Shown one piece after another: positions 1 through 8,117 of a stretch of 64,000 nt of DNA. The notes below the pieces were generated by a model. It made no database searches. It was not told where the DNA came from and was given only the letters and a program-made list of their open reading frames with translations. Source of the stretch: Clostridia bacterium (lineage in GTDB: Bacteria; Bacillota; Clostridia; Oscillospirales; Acutalibacteraceae); contig JAFQRA010000017.1 of assembly GCA_017410325.1 (NCBI GenBank), positions 40,551 through 104,550 on the forward strand, written 5' to 3'. Each line of letters opens with the position of its first letter. The first letter of the stretch is position 1. The position numbers were made by a program, and so were the translations under genes.

Positions 1-147
1 TTTTATTGTAACTCCCATAGCGTGGCCCTGAAGCATACGGATTTTTTCCTTGACAGTCATTTCGGCTGTCAATTCCTTTGCGAGTGACTTGGCTTTTTCT
101 ACGGTTGGCTCTGCCTTATAAAGTTCAAGTGCTTTGTTGAAATTCAT
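1..147 (-). CDS. GH3 beta-glucosidase-like, N-terminal fragment (runs off window)
   Basis: The first 49 codons of a gene on the minus strand lie here; the rest is outside the window. The translated start (MNFNKALELYKAEP, then KELTAEMTVKEKIRMLQG) has the spacing of residues that opens the N-terminal TIM-barrel of family 3 glycoside hydrolases, where an A-x-L-x-x-x-MT-x-x-EKI-x-ML-x-G stretch precedes the substrate domain. The start is set by an AGGAG ribosome site 7 bases before the ATG. No signal peptide is visible, so the enzyme would act in the cytoplasm on imported oligosaccharides. It diverges from the GH36-like gene next door. Only family level can be claimed from so short a piece. Confidence 0.6.
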   Translation of the reverse strand, partial: MNFNKALELYKAEPTVEKAKSLAKELTAEMTVKEKIRMLQGHAMGVTIK

Positions 148-273
148 ATTTATTTCTCCTTTATGCCGAGGTATAAAGCGTTATTTATATCTATTATAAC
201 AGTACTGAAAAAATCTTCAATAAAAAATACAAATTATTTTATACGGTATTGAGCTTTTGCTGCGGCGGCTGTG

Positions 274-302
274 TTTACATAAAGTTAACTGTGTGATATA
301 AT
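274..302 (+). promoter_or_regulatory. Sigma-A type promoter of the GH36-like gene
   Basis: TTTACA at 274-279, a 17-base spacer and a perfect TATAAT at 297-302, 43 bases before the start codon at 345. Confidence 0.75.
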
Positions 303-344
303 AATACAAAAATCACAACCATTTTATTTAAAAAGGGTGAGCTT

Positions 345-1844
345 ATGATATTTGATCTGAACTCTTTCAGCAAAAATATTATTTGTGAAAACGGGCTGAG
401 TGACTGCTTTGTTGAAACGGTTTTGAACGGCAATATGCTTGATTTGTATATCACGGCAAAGGAAGATAAGCCTGAGTTTATTGAGCTTGAGTGGTGCTTT
501 GAAAGCGATGAAAATCTTTTTGTTCTGGGTGATGCGTGGGAGCGCAGCTACGGTGAGCTTGAATTTAAGAAGCTTTCTGATAATGACAGAATTATGCCTT
601 GGTATTTTACGGCAACAGATAATAAGAAGTGTTATTGCTTCGGTGTAAAAACCCAGCCGAACGCTTTCATCAGCTTTAAATATACCCCAAACGGAATAAA
701 AGCCTTTATCGATTGCAGAAACGGCGGTCGAGGTGTTGAACTTAACGGCAGAAAGCTTCACCTTGCAACCTTTGTTTATAAGCAGTACGACTCTTGCAAT
801 GTTTATTCCTGCCTTGGTGATTACTGCAGAATTCTTTGCGATAACCCCGTTTTGCCCAAGGAAAGAGTGTACGGCGGCAATAACTGGTACTATGCATACG
901 GTAACAGCAGCTATGAGGAAATTATATCGGACGCAAAGGTTCAGGCCGAGCTGGCACAAGATATTGACAACAGACCGTTTGAGGTTATTGACGATTGCTG
1001 GCAGCTTTATTCCTGCCGCGGTCCTTGGCTCCCAAATGAAAAATTCGGCGATATGAAAAGGCTTGCCGATGAAATCAAGGAAATCGGTGCAAGGCCCGGT
1101 ATCTGGGTGCGTTTTCTCAATAATACCGACTCATCAATTACGGACGAAATGCGTATATTGCGCAAGGGTGAAAGAAAATACCTTGACCCCACGCATCCCG
1201 CAGTTAAAGAGCTGATAAAAGCTGATATTGAAAGAATCAAAGGCTGGGGATATGAGCTTCTTAAGCACGATTATACAACCTGCGATTTGTTCGGAAACTG
1301 GGGAATAGACCTTGAACAGAACGTGCCGAAGATTGACGGCTGGAATTTTTATGACACGACCAAAACCAATGCCGAAATTGTGCTTGACCTTTACAGACTT
1401 ATAAAAGAAGCGGCAGGGGATATGTATATTATCGGCTGTAATACTGTTTCGCACCTTTGTGCAGGACTTGTACATATCAACAGAATCGGTGACGATACAA
1501 GCGGTAAGGAATGGGAAAGAACGAGAAAGATGGGCGTTAATACGCTTGCTTTCCGTCTTGCTCAGAACGAAGCTTTTTATATGTGCGATGCAGACTGTGT
1601 AGGCATTCTTGATGATTACATTCCCTGGGAAAAGAATAAACAGTGGCTGCATCTGCTTTCCTACAGCAACACTCCGCTTTTTGTGTCGTGTACAAATAAA
1701 TTAACCGCAGAACAGAAATACGACCTTAAAGAAGCATATAAGGTTTATCAGGAAAATCACACGTTCAGACCGTTGGACATATTTGAGAATCTTACCCCGT
1801 CACAATGGGAAATCGACGGCGAAACTGTAAATTATACCTGGTGA
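345..1844 (+). CDS. GH36-like alpha-galactosidase (clan GH-D)
   Basis: A 499-residue cytoplasmic protein without signal peptide. It shows the clan GH-D barrel: a small beta-rich N-terminal region, then FEVIDDCWQ (first strand), GARPGIWVR (strand 3), LLKHDYTTCD with Asp309 in the K-x-D position of the catalytic nucleophile, and NRIGDDTS with Asp383/384 in the place of the acid/base. This is expected to hydrolyse terminal alpha-galactosyl (or related alpha-GalNAc) residues from oligosaccharides. It is shorter than classic 720-residue GH36 enzymes, resembling the compact GH27/GH36-like branch. An AAAGGGTGAG ribosome site precedes the ATG. It is monocistronic, with its own promoter and terminator. 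The exact sugar specificity is an inference. Confidence 0.75.
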   Translation: MIFDLNSFSKNIICENGLSDCFVETVLNGNMLDLYITAKEDKPEFIELEWCFESDENLFVLGDAWERSYGELEFKKLSDNDRIMPWYFTATDNKKCYCFGVKTQPNAFISFKYTPNGIKAFIDCRNGGRGVELNGRKLHLATFVYKQYDSCNVYSCLGDYCRILCDNPVLPKERVYGGNNWYYAYGNSSYEEIISDAKVQAELAQDIDNRPFEVIDDCWQLYSCRGPWLPNEKFGDMKRLADEIKEIGARPGIWVRFLNNTDSSITDEMRILRKGERKYLDPTHPAVKELIKADIERIKGWGYELLKHDYTTCDLFGNWGIDLEQNVPKIDGWNFYDTTKTNAEIVLDLYRLIKEAAGDMYIIGCNTVSHLCAGLVHINRIGDDTSGKEWERTRKMGVNTLAFRLAQNEAFYMCDADCVGILDDYIPWEKNKQWLHLLSYSNTPLFVSCTNKLTAEQKYDLKEAYKVYQENHTFRPLDIFENLTPSQWEIDGETVNYTW

Positions 1845-1898
1845 TACAAGGCTTGCTGCTATAAAAATCACAGAGATTAACATATTGATACAATAATT

Positions 1899-1930
1899 AA
1901 GGCTCGGAATGTTTGATTTCCGAGCCTTTT
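1899..1930. terminator. Rho-independent terminator
   Basis: An 11-base perfect stem, AAGGCTCGGAA (1899-1909) with TTCCGAGCCTT (1918-1928), loop of 8, followed by TTT on the plus strand. It lies between two convergent genes and serves at least the GH36-like gene. Confidence 0.8.
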
Positions 1931-1949
1931 GCTGTATTTGAATTTATTA

Positions 1950-3872
1950 TTATTTGGTAATTTCAACCTTGAAGATTGCTTTGTTCTGCGATACTTCGAG
2001 GCTTCCGAAAAGCAGGTTGCTGTAATTTCTGACTGTTATTTCCTGCGGAGAAACTACCGGAAATTCGGCTGAATATGAATCGTTTTTGTGGTCGGGGTTT
2101 ACCTTGTTAAAAATGTAGTTAATACCTATTCTGTGAACGTATAAGCCGTCTATATCAACCTTCTGCGGCAGGTAGCAGGTGTAGCCGAAGTCGTGATCTT
2201 CGGTGTTTTCCGCCTTGATAATGTGGCTGCTGACACCCGTGGGGTAGAACTTACAGTTGCGGATTATAAGTTCGCCGTTCCAGGTTGAACCGTAGTCGGA
2301 ACGAAGGTCAACGAAATCCTCTGCCAAAACGGTTGTGTTTTCAATTAAAGCCGTGCCGCAGCCGATAAGCTTTATTCCGTGGTGGCCGAGAACGGAGTTT
2401 TTGATTGTCGCGTTGAGAACGCCCTGGTGTGCATCGTAGCGAGAAAAAGCACAGCCGTCATATACGAGGTTCTTGCAGTAGTTGGTGCCGGCAATTCCCC
2501 AGTAATCGGTGTCGGTAATATCGTTTGTCTGCTTGCAGTTGATAAACTTTGCGTTAACTGCTGTTGCGCCGCCTATATCATAGGTGCCCATTGTTACGCT
2601 TGTGCCTGCAGAGCCTATGGTCTTGTACTTCTTGTGGCCCGTGAATGTGGAGTTTTTAACCGTAACATCGGCACAGCAGGAAAGGCTGACAAATGCCGAA
2701 TAAGGCGAGCCCGTTTTGCCCTCGTTCTTAACGTCGTGATAAAGCCTGTCAATAACCGTGTTTGAACGTCTTACCTGAATGCCTCTCGTGTAGTAGTTGT
2801 ATTCGGAGGAAGCGTTGTTTGCTATGGTTGTAAATCTGCCGCCGTTTATTGTCAGCGTTTCGGTGTCAATCGGGTAAGCGGTGGCACTTGTGACAGCTTC
2901 AAAATCCCAGATAAGGGGAGTTTCGGGGTCAATGTTACCGTTTTCGTCAACGAGTATAACGTCGGTCTGGGTGCTGCCGGAATTCTGGTTAGCACCCTTA
3001 CGGATGTAACGCTTTACGTTGGAATCATAAAGCACGACGAGGCTCTTTTCGTCAAGCGTTGTATTTATGCTTGTTGCATCGATATTGAGCGGGGAAACCT
3101 TATCGCTTATGTTTTTGGAGCCCTGCGTGGGTGCTACGTTGAATACCCAGGAGCTTCTGTTTTCAACGTTGGTGTCGTCAATTATAAAGCGTGCTGTTGA
3201 CCAGTCCGTATCGGTCATAATTTTGGCGGTTTTGTTTGCACCGCCTATGTAATACGTTGCGGTTTCGTTTGCAAATACGGTAAGCTTGTTTTCGTTTGCG
3301 TATTCATGGGTTTTTACAATAGCCTCAAGGTCGTCTGCCTTGCCGTCACCTACAGCACCGAAATCCTCATAGGTTATGTAACCTGAGAAAGTTTTGCTGT
3401 ATTCATAGCCGTCCCTGAAATCATAAGCTCCGTTTGCGTTGAGCAGAATTTCATCCGCAAAAGCGGTAATACCTCTGGAAATACCCGTGCCTTTGCTGCC
3501 CGAAATATAAATGCTTCCGTTTTCAACCCTTAGGCTGAAGCTGTCGGTTTCATTGAGTGCTTCGTTTATTATAAAGCTCTTTTCCGTTGTGCTTTCGGTT
3601 GTATCAATCTTTATGCCGCAGGCCTTGTAAAGCTCGTTGATAAGCGTTTCAGCGGCATAGGTGTATAAATCTCCCTCAGGGACGATGACACCGTATTCGT
3701 CAATCGATACGCCGTTTACTGTTATTTTTTCAAGAGGTCTTACAATATAGGGACTCTCAAAGTTTCCCTTTGCAAGCTCGCTTTTCAGCTCAATTTCCGA
3801 GAAAAGCTGTGAAAACGGAGCAGACAAAAAAGAAAATATACTCATTATAATTGCTGTAATTTTTGAAAACAT
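1950..3872 (-). CDS. Secreted pectate-lyase-like beta-helix protein
   Basis: About 640 residues. A hydrophobic N-terminal segment (ITAIIMSIFSFLSAPFSQLF) suggests export. Around residues 165-200 it has YEDFGAVGDGKADDLEAI, the signature of the pectate lyase 3 / GH28-like right-handed beta-helix superfamily, and the rest is rich in short strand-turn repeats with N-x-x-F and TVKNSTF-type rungs. The region before this (about 40-150) looks like a carbohydrate-esterase/GH20-like N-terminal beta domain. Substrate is unknown; a plant or host polysaccharide is likely. The longest frame opens with GTG-ATG at 3881, but GGGTGAT sits directly before the ATG at 3872, so that start is preferred. It is transcribed away from the two-component genes. 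Confidence 0.65.
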   Translation of the reverse strand: MFSKITAIIMSIFSFLSAPFSQLFSEIELKSELAKGNFESPYIVRPLEKITVNGVSIDEYGVIVPEGDLYTYAAETLINELYKACGIKIDTTESTTEKSFIINEALNETDSFSLRVENGSIYISGSKGTGISRGITAFADEILLNANGAYDFRDGYEYSKTFSGYITYEDFGAVGDGKADDLEAIVKTHEYANENKLTVFANETATYYIGGANKTAKIMTDTDWSTARFIIDDTNVENRSSWVFNVAPTQGSKNISDKVSPLNIDATSINTTLDEKSLVVLYDSNVKRYIRKGANQNSGSTQTDVILVDENGNIDPETPLIWDFEAVTSATAYPIDTETLTINGGRFTTIANNASSEYNYYTRGIQVRRSNTVIDRLYHDVKNEGKTGSPYSAFVSLSCCADVTVKNSTFTGHKKYKTIGSAGTSVTMGTYDIGGATAVNAKFINCKQTNDITDTDYWGIAGTNYCKNLVYDGCAFSRYDAHQGVLNATIKNSVLGHHGIKLIGCGTALIENTTVLAEDFVDLRSDYGSTWNGELIIRNCKFYPTGVSSHIIKAENTEDHDFGYTCYLPQKVDIDGLYVHRIGINYIFNKVNPDHKNDSYSAEFPVVSPQEITVRNYSNLLFGSLEVSQNKAIFKVEITK

Positions 3873-3927
3873 TGCCATCACCCATTATTTTTAATCAAAA
3901 GACAGTTTAATGTTAACTGTTGATTTG

Positions 3928-3956
3928 ATTATAACCGTAATCTGTTCGTTTTTCAA
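3928..3956 (-). promoter_or_regulatory. Promoter of the beta-helix protein gene
   Basis: On the minus strand: TTGAAA (3951-3956), 17-base spacer, TATAAT (3928-3933), about 55 bases before the start. Confidence 0.7.
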
Positions 3957-3991
3957 GAGCAGAATTAAAAGTGTTGTTTATAGTAACAGGC

Positions 3992-4020
3992 TTTACTAAG
4001 AACTGATGATATGCTATAAT
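3992..4020 (+). promoter_or_regulatory. Promoter of the two-component operon
   Basis: TTTACT (3992-3997), 17-base spacer, TATAAT (4015-4020) with an extended TG at 4012-4013. It drives the response regulator that begins at 4062. Confidence 0.7.
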
Positions 4021-4061
4021 TTTTAAAAAATGAACCGTTATATTGTAAAAGGGGAATTTTT

Positions 4062-4736
4062 ATGAGAATTCTTGTTGCAGAGGATGAAAAGAGCCTTAAC
4101 AGAATCATTTCAAAGCAGCTTAAGGTTGCCGGCTACAGTGTAGACTGTGCTTTTGACGGCGAGGAAGCTTATGCTCTTATAAGTATGACCGATTACGACG
4201 CGGCGGTTTTTGATGTTATGATGCCGAAAATCGACGGTTTTTCGCTTCTTAAAAAAATAAGGAAAGAGGGGAATAATCTCCCAGTGCTTTTTCTCACTGC
4301 CCGCGACAGCATTGAGGATAGAGTAGAGGGGCTTGACATCGGTGCGGATGATTATCTCGTAAAGCCCTTTGCCTTTGAAGAATTGCTGGCAAGAGTCAGA
4401 GTTATAATCAGAAAAAACAGTGTATCAAATTCAAACGTTATTTGTGTTGCTGACCTTACCGTTGATATCTCAAGCAGAAAGGTAACGAGAAACGGAAAGG
4501 ATATTTCTCTTTCCGCAAAGGAATATGAGCTTTTACAGTATCTTGCCGTTAATAACGGGATTGTCTTAAGCCGCGAAAAAATCGAAGACCATATATGGAA
4601 CTACGATTACGAGGGCGGTACAAATGTCGTTGATGTTTATATCCGCTACCTGCGTAAAAAGATTGATGACGGATACGATAAAAAGCTTATACATACCGCC
4701 AGGGGAATGGGCTATGTCCTCAGGGAGGAAAAATGA
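4062..4736 (+). CDS. OmpR-family response regulator
   Basis: A 224-residue regulator with an N-terminal receiver (acidic pair E7/D8, phospho-acceptor D51 in AVFDVMMPKIDGF, the conserved Thr in FLTARD and Lys in YLVKPFAFEELL) and a C-terminal winged-helix DNA-binding domain ending in LIHTARGMGYVLR, typical of OmpR/PhoB proteins. It should bind DNA as a dimer when phosphorylated. The start codon follows AAAGGGG. The stop overlaps the ATG of the kinase gene by four bases (ATGA), which indicates translational coupling. Its targets are unknown; the nearest divergent gene is the beta-helix protein, a possible but unproven target. Confidence 0.93.
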   Translation: MRILVAEDEKSLNRIISKQLKVAGYSVDCAFDGEEAYALISMTDYDAAVFDVMMPKIDGFSLLKKIRKEGNNLPVLFLTARDSIEDRVEGLDIGADDYLVKPFAFEELLARVRVIIRKNSVSNSNVICVADLTVDISSRKVTRNGKDISLSAKEYELLQYLAVNNGIVLSREKIEDHIWNYDYEGGTNVVDVYIRYLRKKIDDGYDKKLIHTARGMGYVLREEK

Positions 4737-6328
4737 AAAAGGTATCTTTTAAGTTAATCACAACATTATGGATTACGCTTCTTATAGCGGTTGTCTGCGG
4801 TGTCAGCACGACTGCGCTTATGATAATCAGCAGCAAATCTGCAGACGATAAAATTAAACAGAATCTTGTTGCCGTGGTACAGAGCAATTCCGATGAAATG
4901 GAATACAGTAACGGCATTTTTGAGGTTGAAAACGATTTTGCTTACTATTCGGGCGGTATTTACTGCGATTTATTCACGGAAAACGGTGATTATATCAGCG
5001 GCGAAACACCTAAAACCCTCGTTGAATCCTCATCCTTGGGTGAGGCCGACGTTGTTGAGAAAGAATTTGACGGTAAGAATTATTACGTTTATTCAAAGCT
5101 TTTGGACTTTACAAAATTTGAATATGAAATTGACGTTATGTCTGGTCAAATAATATCGTACGAAGCAGACGTTACACCGATTAACGAGCTTAAGCCGACT
5201 CCATATAAAGAAACGAGCTTTCGCAACGGCATAAGCACAAGTGAAGCGATTGAGATTGCACTTTCCCACGCGGGCACCGGCTTCGGTGAAGCTTCAATTA
5301 TAGGCGTTGATATTCCCTTGTATCAGGACAGACAGGTGTTCAAAATTGAATTTACGGCTGAGAGTTCTTCGTATGAAAACGTTTATATACGTGCGGTGTG
5401 TCCCTCGGATGAAGCGGTAACGGTTTTTGATTCCGTTGCTAAAAGCGCCGCATATCTTCTGCCTTTTTTTGTAATGGCAGCAGCCGTGGGAGCTTATCTT
5501 ATTTCTCGCAAATCCGTTTCAACAATTGAAAAAATAACCGAATCTGCCCACGAAATTTCAACGGGAAACGATCTTTCAAAGCGGCTTGAAACGAGCAATG
5601 CACCTCGTGAAATCAGCAATCTTGCCGAAACGTTTAATGAAATGTTTGAAAGGCTGCAGACCTCGTTTGAAAATGAAAAAAGATTTACTTCCGATGCATC
5701 CCATGAGCTTCGTACACCGCTTGCGGTCATAAAAGCGGAGTGTGAATATGCCTTGTCAGAACATGCGGATGATGAAGAAAGGCTACAGGCACTGGAATCT
5801 GTAGAGGAGCAAACGGATAAAATGTCGGCTCTTGTTTCTGCTTTGCTGGTCGTAACAAGAGCGGAACACGGACAGAACAGATTTGCTCTTGAAAAGGGCA
5901 GCTTAAGCGAGCTTACAGAAGAAATCTGTACCGGATTTGTTCCGACTAAAAATATTGAATTGATTAAAGATATTGAGAAAAACATTGAAATAAACCTAAA
6001 CGTATCGCTTATTACCCAGCTTATTGAAAATCTTCTTTCCAATGCCGATAAATACGGCAGGGAAAACGGAAAAATCAACGTTAAGCTTTATTCGGAAGGG
6101 GATAAAGCTGTTTTATCCGTAAGAGATAACGGTATCGGAATCAGTTCGGAAAATCTTCCTAAAATATGGAACAGGTTTTACAGGGCAGATGCATCTCGTT
6201 CACAGGTTCAAGGCTTCGGCCTCGGCCTTGCGCTTGTTAAAAAAATAGCTGAAATACATTCGGCAGAGTGTGTCGCAAGGTCTGAAATCGGTGAATTTAC
6301 CGAGATTCTGATAGTTTTTAATAAGTAA
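4733..6328 (+). CDS. Membrane sensor histidine kinase with PepSY-like sensor
   Basis: A 531-residue kinase. There is a first membrane helix at about 9-31, an extracytoplasmic region to about 240, a second helix (AYLLPFFVMAAAVGAYLI), a HAMP linker, then the HisKA domain with the phospho-acceptor His324 in DASHELRTPLAV, and an HATPase domain with N box (ENLLSNADKYG), G1 (RDNGIGIS), F and G2 (GFGLGLALVKKIA) motifs. The external part has two stretches like PepSY domains (YEIDVMSGQIISYEAD and ISTSEAIEIALSHAG), which in other kinases act as sensor or peptidase-inhibitor folds. It pairs with the upstream regulator by a four-base gene overlap. The signal is unknown. Confidence 0.92.
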   Translation: MKKVSFKLITTLWITLLIAVVCGVSTTALMIISSKSADDKIKQNLVAVVQSNSDEMEYSNGIFEVENDFAYYSGGIYCDLFTENGDYISGETPKTLVESSSLGEADVVEKEFDGKNYYVYSKLLDFTKFEYEIDVMSGQIISYEADVTPINELKPTPYKETSFRNGISTSEAIEIALSHAGTGFGEASIIGVDIPLYQDRQVFKIEFTAESSSYENVYIRAVCPSDEAVTVFDSVAKSAAYLLPFFVMAAAVGAYLISRKSVSTIEKITESAHEISTGNDLSKRLETSNAPREISNLAETFNEMFERLQTSFENEKRFTSDASHELRTPLAVIKAECEYALSEHADDEERLQALESVEEQTDKMSALVSALLVVTRAEHGQNRFALEKGSLSELTEEICTGFVPTKNIELIKDIEKNIEINLNVSLITQLIENLLSNADKYGRENGKINVKLYSEGDKAVLSVRDNGIGISSENLPKIWNRFYRADASRSQVQGFGLGLALVKKIAEIHSAECVARSEIGEFTEILIVFNK

Positions 6329-6344
6329 TATTGATTTCAATTTG

Positions 6345-6376
6345 AAAACCACCTGTTTGTGATGACGGGTGGTTTT
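6345..6376. terminator. Terminator of the two-component operon
   Basis: AAAACCACC (6345-6353) pairs with GGTGGTTTT (6368-6376) around a 14-base loop; the T-rich 3' arm acts as the U-tract. Confidence 0.8.
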
Positions 6377-6422
6377 CATAGTTTTAAACGTTTATATTAT
6401 ATGAGAAAAATTCACAAAACTA

Positions 6423-6451
6423 TTGACAAATGTCGAAATAAGTGAAATAAT
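6423..6451 (+). promoter_or_regulatory. Strong promoter before a small ORF
   Basis: TTGACA (6423-6428), 17-base spacer, AATAAT (6446-6451), ending 25 bases before the 63-codon gene at 6477. The near-consensus sequence supports that the small gene is real. Confidence 0.65.
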
Positions 6452-6476
6452 ATCACTATAAAAGAGAGGTGAAATT

Positions 6477-6668
6477 ATGTTACTTAACGGCACTTTGCTT
6501 GAAAAGAAACCGGAATATATCGCAAAGCTTGAAAACGGCGTAATAGTAACCGGCTTTTCAGACGGAACCGCTATTGATTCCGCCGGCTCTGCATACCGCC
6601 TGATTACCGAATATGATAACGATGAAAATATGATTTCACAAGCCTGGCAATTGTTTGCTGACAAATAA
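6477..6668 (+). CDS. Small protein of unknown function (63 aa)
   Basis: This short gene is supported by a near-consensus promoter and by AGAGAGGTG placed 6 bases before the ATG. The product is acidic, with no membrane segment or signal peptide. The sequence reads like a compact beta-rich domain (KLENGVIVTGFSDG, then an AGSAYRLITEYDND stretch). I do not recognise a family. The stop codon touches a 19-base motif (6667-6685) that resembles the arm-type repeats of the neighbouring integrated element, so this gene may be the last piece of an older element that used the same tRNA site. Confidence 0.55.
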   Translation: MLLNGTLLEKKPEYIAKLENGVIVTGFSDGTAIDSAGSAYRLITEYDNDENMISQAWQLFADK

Positions 6669-6767
6669 GTACCAAATAATAACCAAGCCTTGCTTCCGGC
6701 ATAAGAAAAAACCGCTGAAACCTTGAAGTTTCAACGGTTTTGAGTGGTCGGAGTGACGGGACTTGAA
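6667..6767. repeat. Outer left attachment region: degenerate arm site, terminator, tRNA 3' fragment
   Basis: This 101-base block repeats the layout found at 16875-16975. It has a 19-base motif at 6667-6685 (16 of 19 positions match the right copy), a terminator-like hairpin at about 6705-6740 (nearly identical to that at 16913-16949), and a perfect 23-base copy of the tRNA-Pro 3' end at 6745-6767. The motif-to-tRNA distance is 60 bases in both copies. Homology stops at 6767, where the tRNA body should continue, so this is a truncated tRNA remnant and the likely left attachment core. Confidence 0.75.
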
Positions 6768-6885
6768 AGCTGAAGAAGCCTTCGCGTATCGTTGCGCATA
6801 ACGTTGTAAAGCGCTATGTTTCAACGATTATAAAATTTATATTCTCTGTCCTATTTCACATCTTTGCATATCTTTTCATAAAAAT

Positions 6886-6904
6886 AAGGACCAAATAAGG
6901 ACCA
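6886..6904. repeat. Left arm-type repeat of the element
   Basis: AAGGACCAAATAAGGACCA, itself two AAGGACCA units five bases apart in register, is found here and in an identical copy at 16875-16893. One copy lies near each end of the element, like the arm-type sites bound by the N-terminal domain of Tn916/lambda-type integrases. Confidence 0.6.
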
Positions 6905-6990
6905 AAATTTGCAAGCCATTGATATAAATTCAACATTATTAGTATATATTTACAAATCCTTATTAATTATTAATTTTGTCATAAATAAAT

Positions 6991-7022
6991 CAACTCAGCA
7001 GACAAATTGGTTTGCTGAGTTG
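6991..7022 (-). terminator. Terminator-like hairpin of the two small genes
   Basis: CAACTCAGCA (6991-7000) and TGCTGAGTTG (7013-7022) form a perfect 10-base stem just past the stop of the 7031 gene; the following minus-strand sequence is A/T rich but not a clean U-tract. Confidence 0.55.
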
Positions 7023-7030
7023 GCTTAACT

Positions 7031-7297
7031 TTATTTTCCATAAAATGCATCCAGTGCAAAACTTGCTCCATGCCTGAAGCCTGTTTTGTAGCTGTCGAAA
7101 TCAATGTCGCCTGAGATAATTCCCCATAGGTTTACATACTCAATAAAAAGATTTTTTTCGGCATCTGTGAGTTTTTCTTTAAGTACAGCTTCTATCTCAC
7201 AAAGTCTGTTGAAGTCTTTTTGAAAGTCTGAATTCTGCTTTATATTGCGCATTTGCGGTTCGATGTTGCCGTAATAGAAATCTTCGATGAATGACAT
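7031..7297 (-). CDS. DUF6809-like small protein
   Basis: A protein of about 88 residues, all predicted helix, that starts FIEDFYYGNIEPQ and ends in a YKTGFRHGASFALDAF segment. This head (L/F-Y-x-G-x-I-x-P) and tail (Y-x-x-GF-x-x-G) pattern is that of the DUF6809 family, common in Clostridia mobile elements, function unknown. Three candidate starts (GTG 7306, ATG 7303, ATG 7297) are present; GGTG placed six bases upstream favours 7297. It follows the 7309 gene within a few bases and is probably in one operon with it. Confidence 0.6.
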   Translation of the reverse strand: MSFIEDFYYGNIEPQMRNIKQNSDFQKDFNRLCEIEAVLKEKLTDAEKNLFIEYVNLWGIISGDIDFDSYKTGFRHGASFALDAFYGK

Positions 7298-7308
7298 ATG
7301 CATCACCG

Positions 7309-7821
7309 TTAAAGCACAGTGTAAACCGGCGTTACTTCTGTTTCACCGGGCATACGATAGCCTATGGGTTTACCCAAAACCTTAAAAGCATCCTTGGGCA
7401 GAAAAACATCCTCATACATTTCGTTGAACACAAGGCGGACTATGTTTCCCGGACGAGGGTGCAAGTATGCAATGGTTACTTCACCGGCAAATTCAATAAG
7501 AGCAAAACCGACACGAGGACGTTTATCGGGATTCACCTTGACAATAGAGCCCATGGGAATGTGAGAGTATGCTCGGTCACAAACAACGAACTCGTTTTCG
7601 CCTAACTGCTTTTTGATTTCGGATGGGTCAGCGAGATAGAATATATTACCGCCTTCGACTATGAATTCTTCCATCGAACCGGGTTCAGTACACTCAAAAA
7701 TCGCTTTTGCGAACGGATATGCAAGCGGATACCGTTTCGAGTGGTCAACTGCTTCAGGTGGCAGTTGATATTTTTCAAACAGTTCATCCTTGATCTCTTG
7801 CCAAGTTTTTTCGTTTTTCAT
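7309..7821 (-). CDS. Unknown protein, weak LexA/S24-like beta fold
   Basis: A 170-residue protein with AAAGGATGA ahead of its ATG, first gene of a two-gene minus-strand operon in the element. I do not recognise a named family. Residues about 90-160 (MGSIVKVNPDKRPRVGF, then GNIVRLVFNEMYEDVF and FKVLGKPIGY) run in the order of a LexA/S24 peptidase core (G-x-x-V-x-V, alternating strands, V-x-G-x-x-x-G), but there is no N-terminal helix-turn-helix and no clear Ser-Lys dyad. It could be a degenerate or unrelated beta domain. No signal peptide or membrane segment is visible. Confidence 0.5.
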   Translation of the reverse strand: MKNEKTWQEIKDELFEKYQLPPEAVDHSKRYPLAYPFAKAIFECTEPGSMEEFIVEGGNIFYLADPSEIKKQLGENEFVVCDRAYSHIPMGSIVKVNPDKRPRVGFALIEFAGEVTIAYLHPRPGNIVRLVFNEMYEDVFLPKDAFKVLGKPIGYRMPGETEVTPVYTVL

Positions 7822-8056
7822 TAAATCATCCTTTCGGTATTATTCGGAATTGTTGCAATTCCTTTCATAAATATCTTACCTAATAAGAAAAATAACGTCA
7901 CGTTCAAAAGCGCACGAAGATTTACGCGAATAACGAAAATTGGCCGTCTATAGCGCACAAAATGAAGCTTGTGCAATCTTTGATAAACATTGATATTGAA
8001 TATTCATACCTTAAAAGCAGCTTTTTGTACCAAATACTTTATTTTTTGCAAATATA

Positions 8057-8065
8057 TGCTATAAT
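8057..8065 (+). promoter_or_regulatory. Extended -10 promoter of the secreted protein gene
   Basis: TGCTATAAT: TATAAT at 8060-8065 with an upstream TG. No good -35 is seen. The 296 bases between 7822 and 8117 hold nothing else I can support besides the divergent gene's ribosome site. Confidence 0.55.
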
Positions 8066-8117
8066 TATAGTTAATGTAAATATATATTCTCTTATACATT
8101 TGAGGAGGTAAAAAGCA

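Noticed and set aside
324-959. Long antisense frame over the GH36-like gene
   Set aside because: It mirrors the coding gene, has no ribosome site of its own and no recognisable family.
2379-2765. Plus-strand frame within the beta-helix gene
   Set aside because: Shadow of codon bias on the opposite strand; no start signal.
5494-6078. Antisense frame over the histidine kinase
   Set aside because: Reads as low-complexity Ser/Leu/Phe-rich sequence typical of a shadow frame.
6745-6820. A second complete tRNA-Pro at the left end of the element
   Set aside because: Only the last 23 bases match; after 6767 the sequence is unrelated, so no acceptor 5' half, D-arm or anticodon arm exists.
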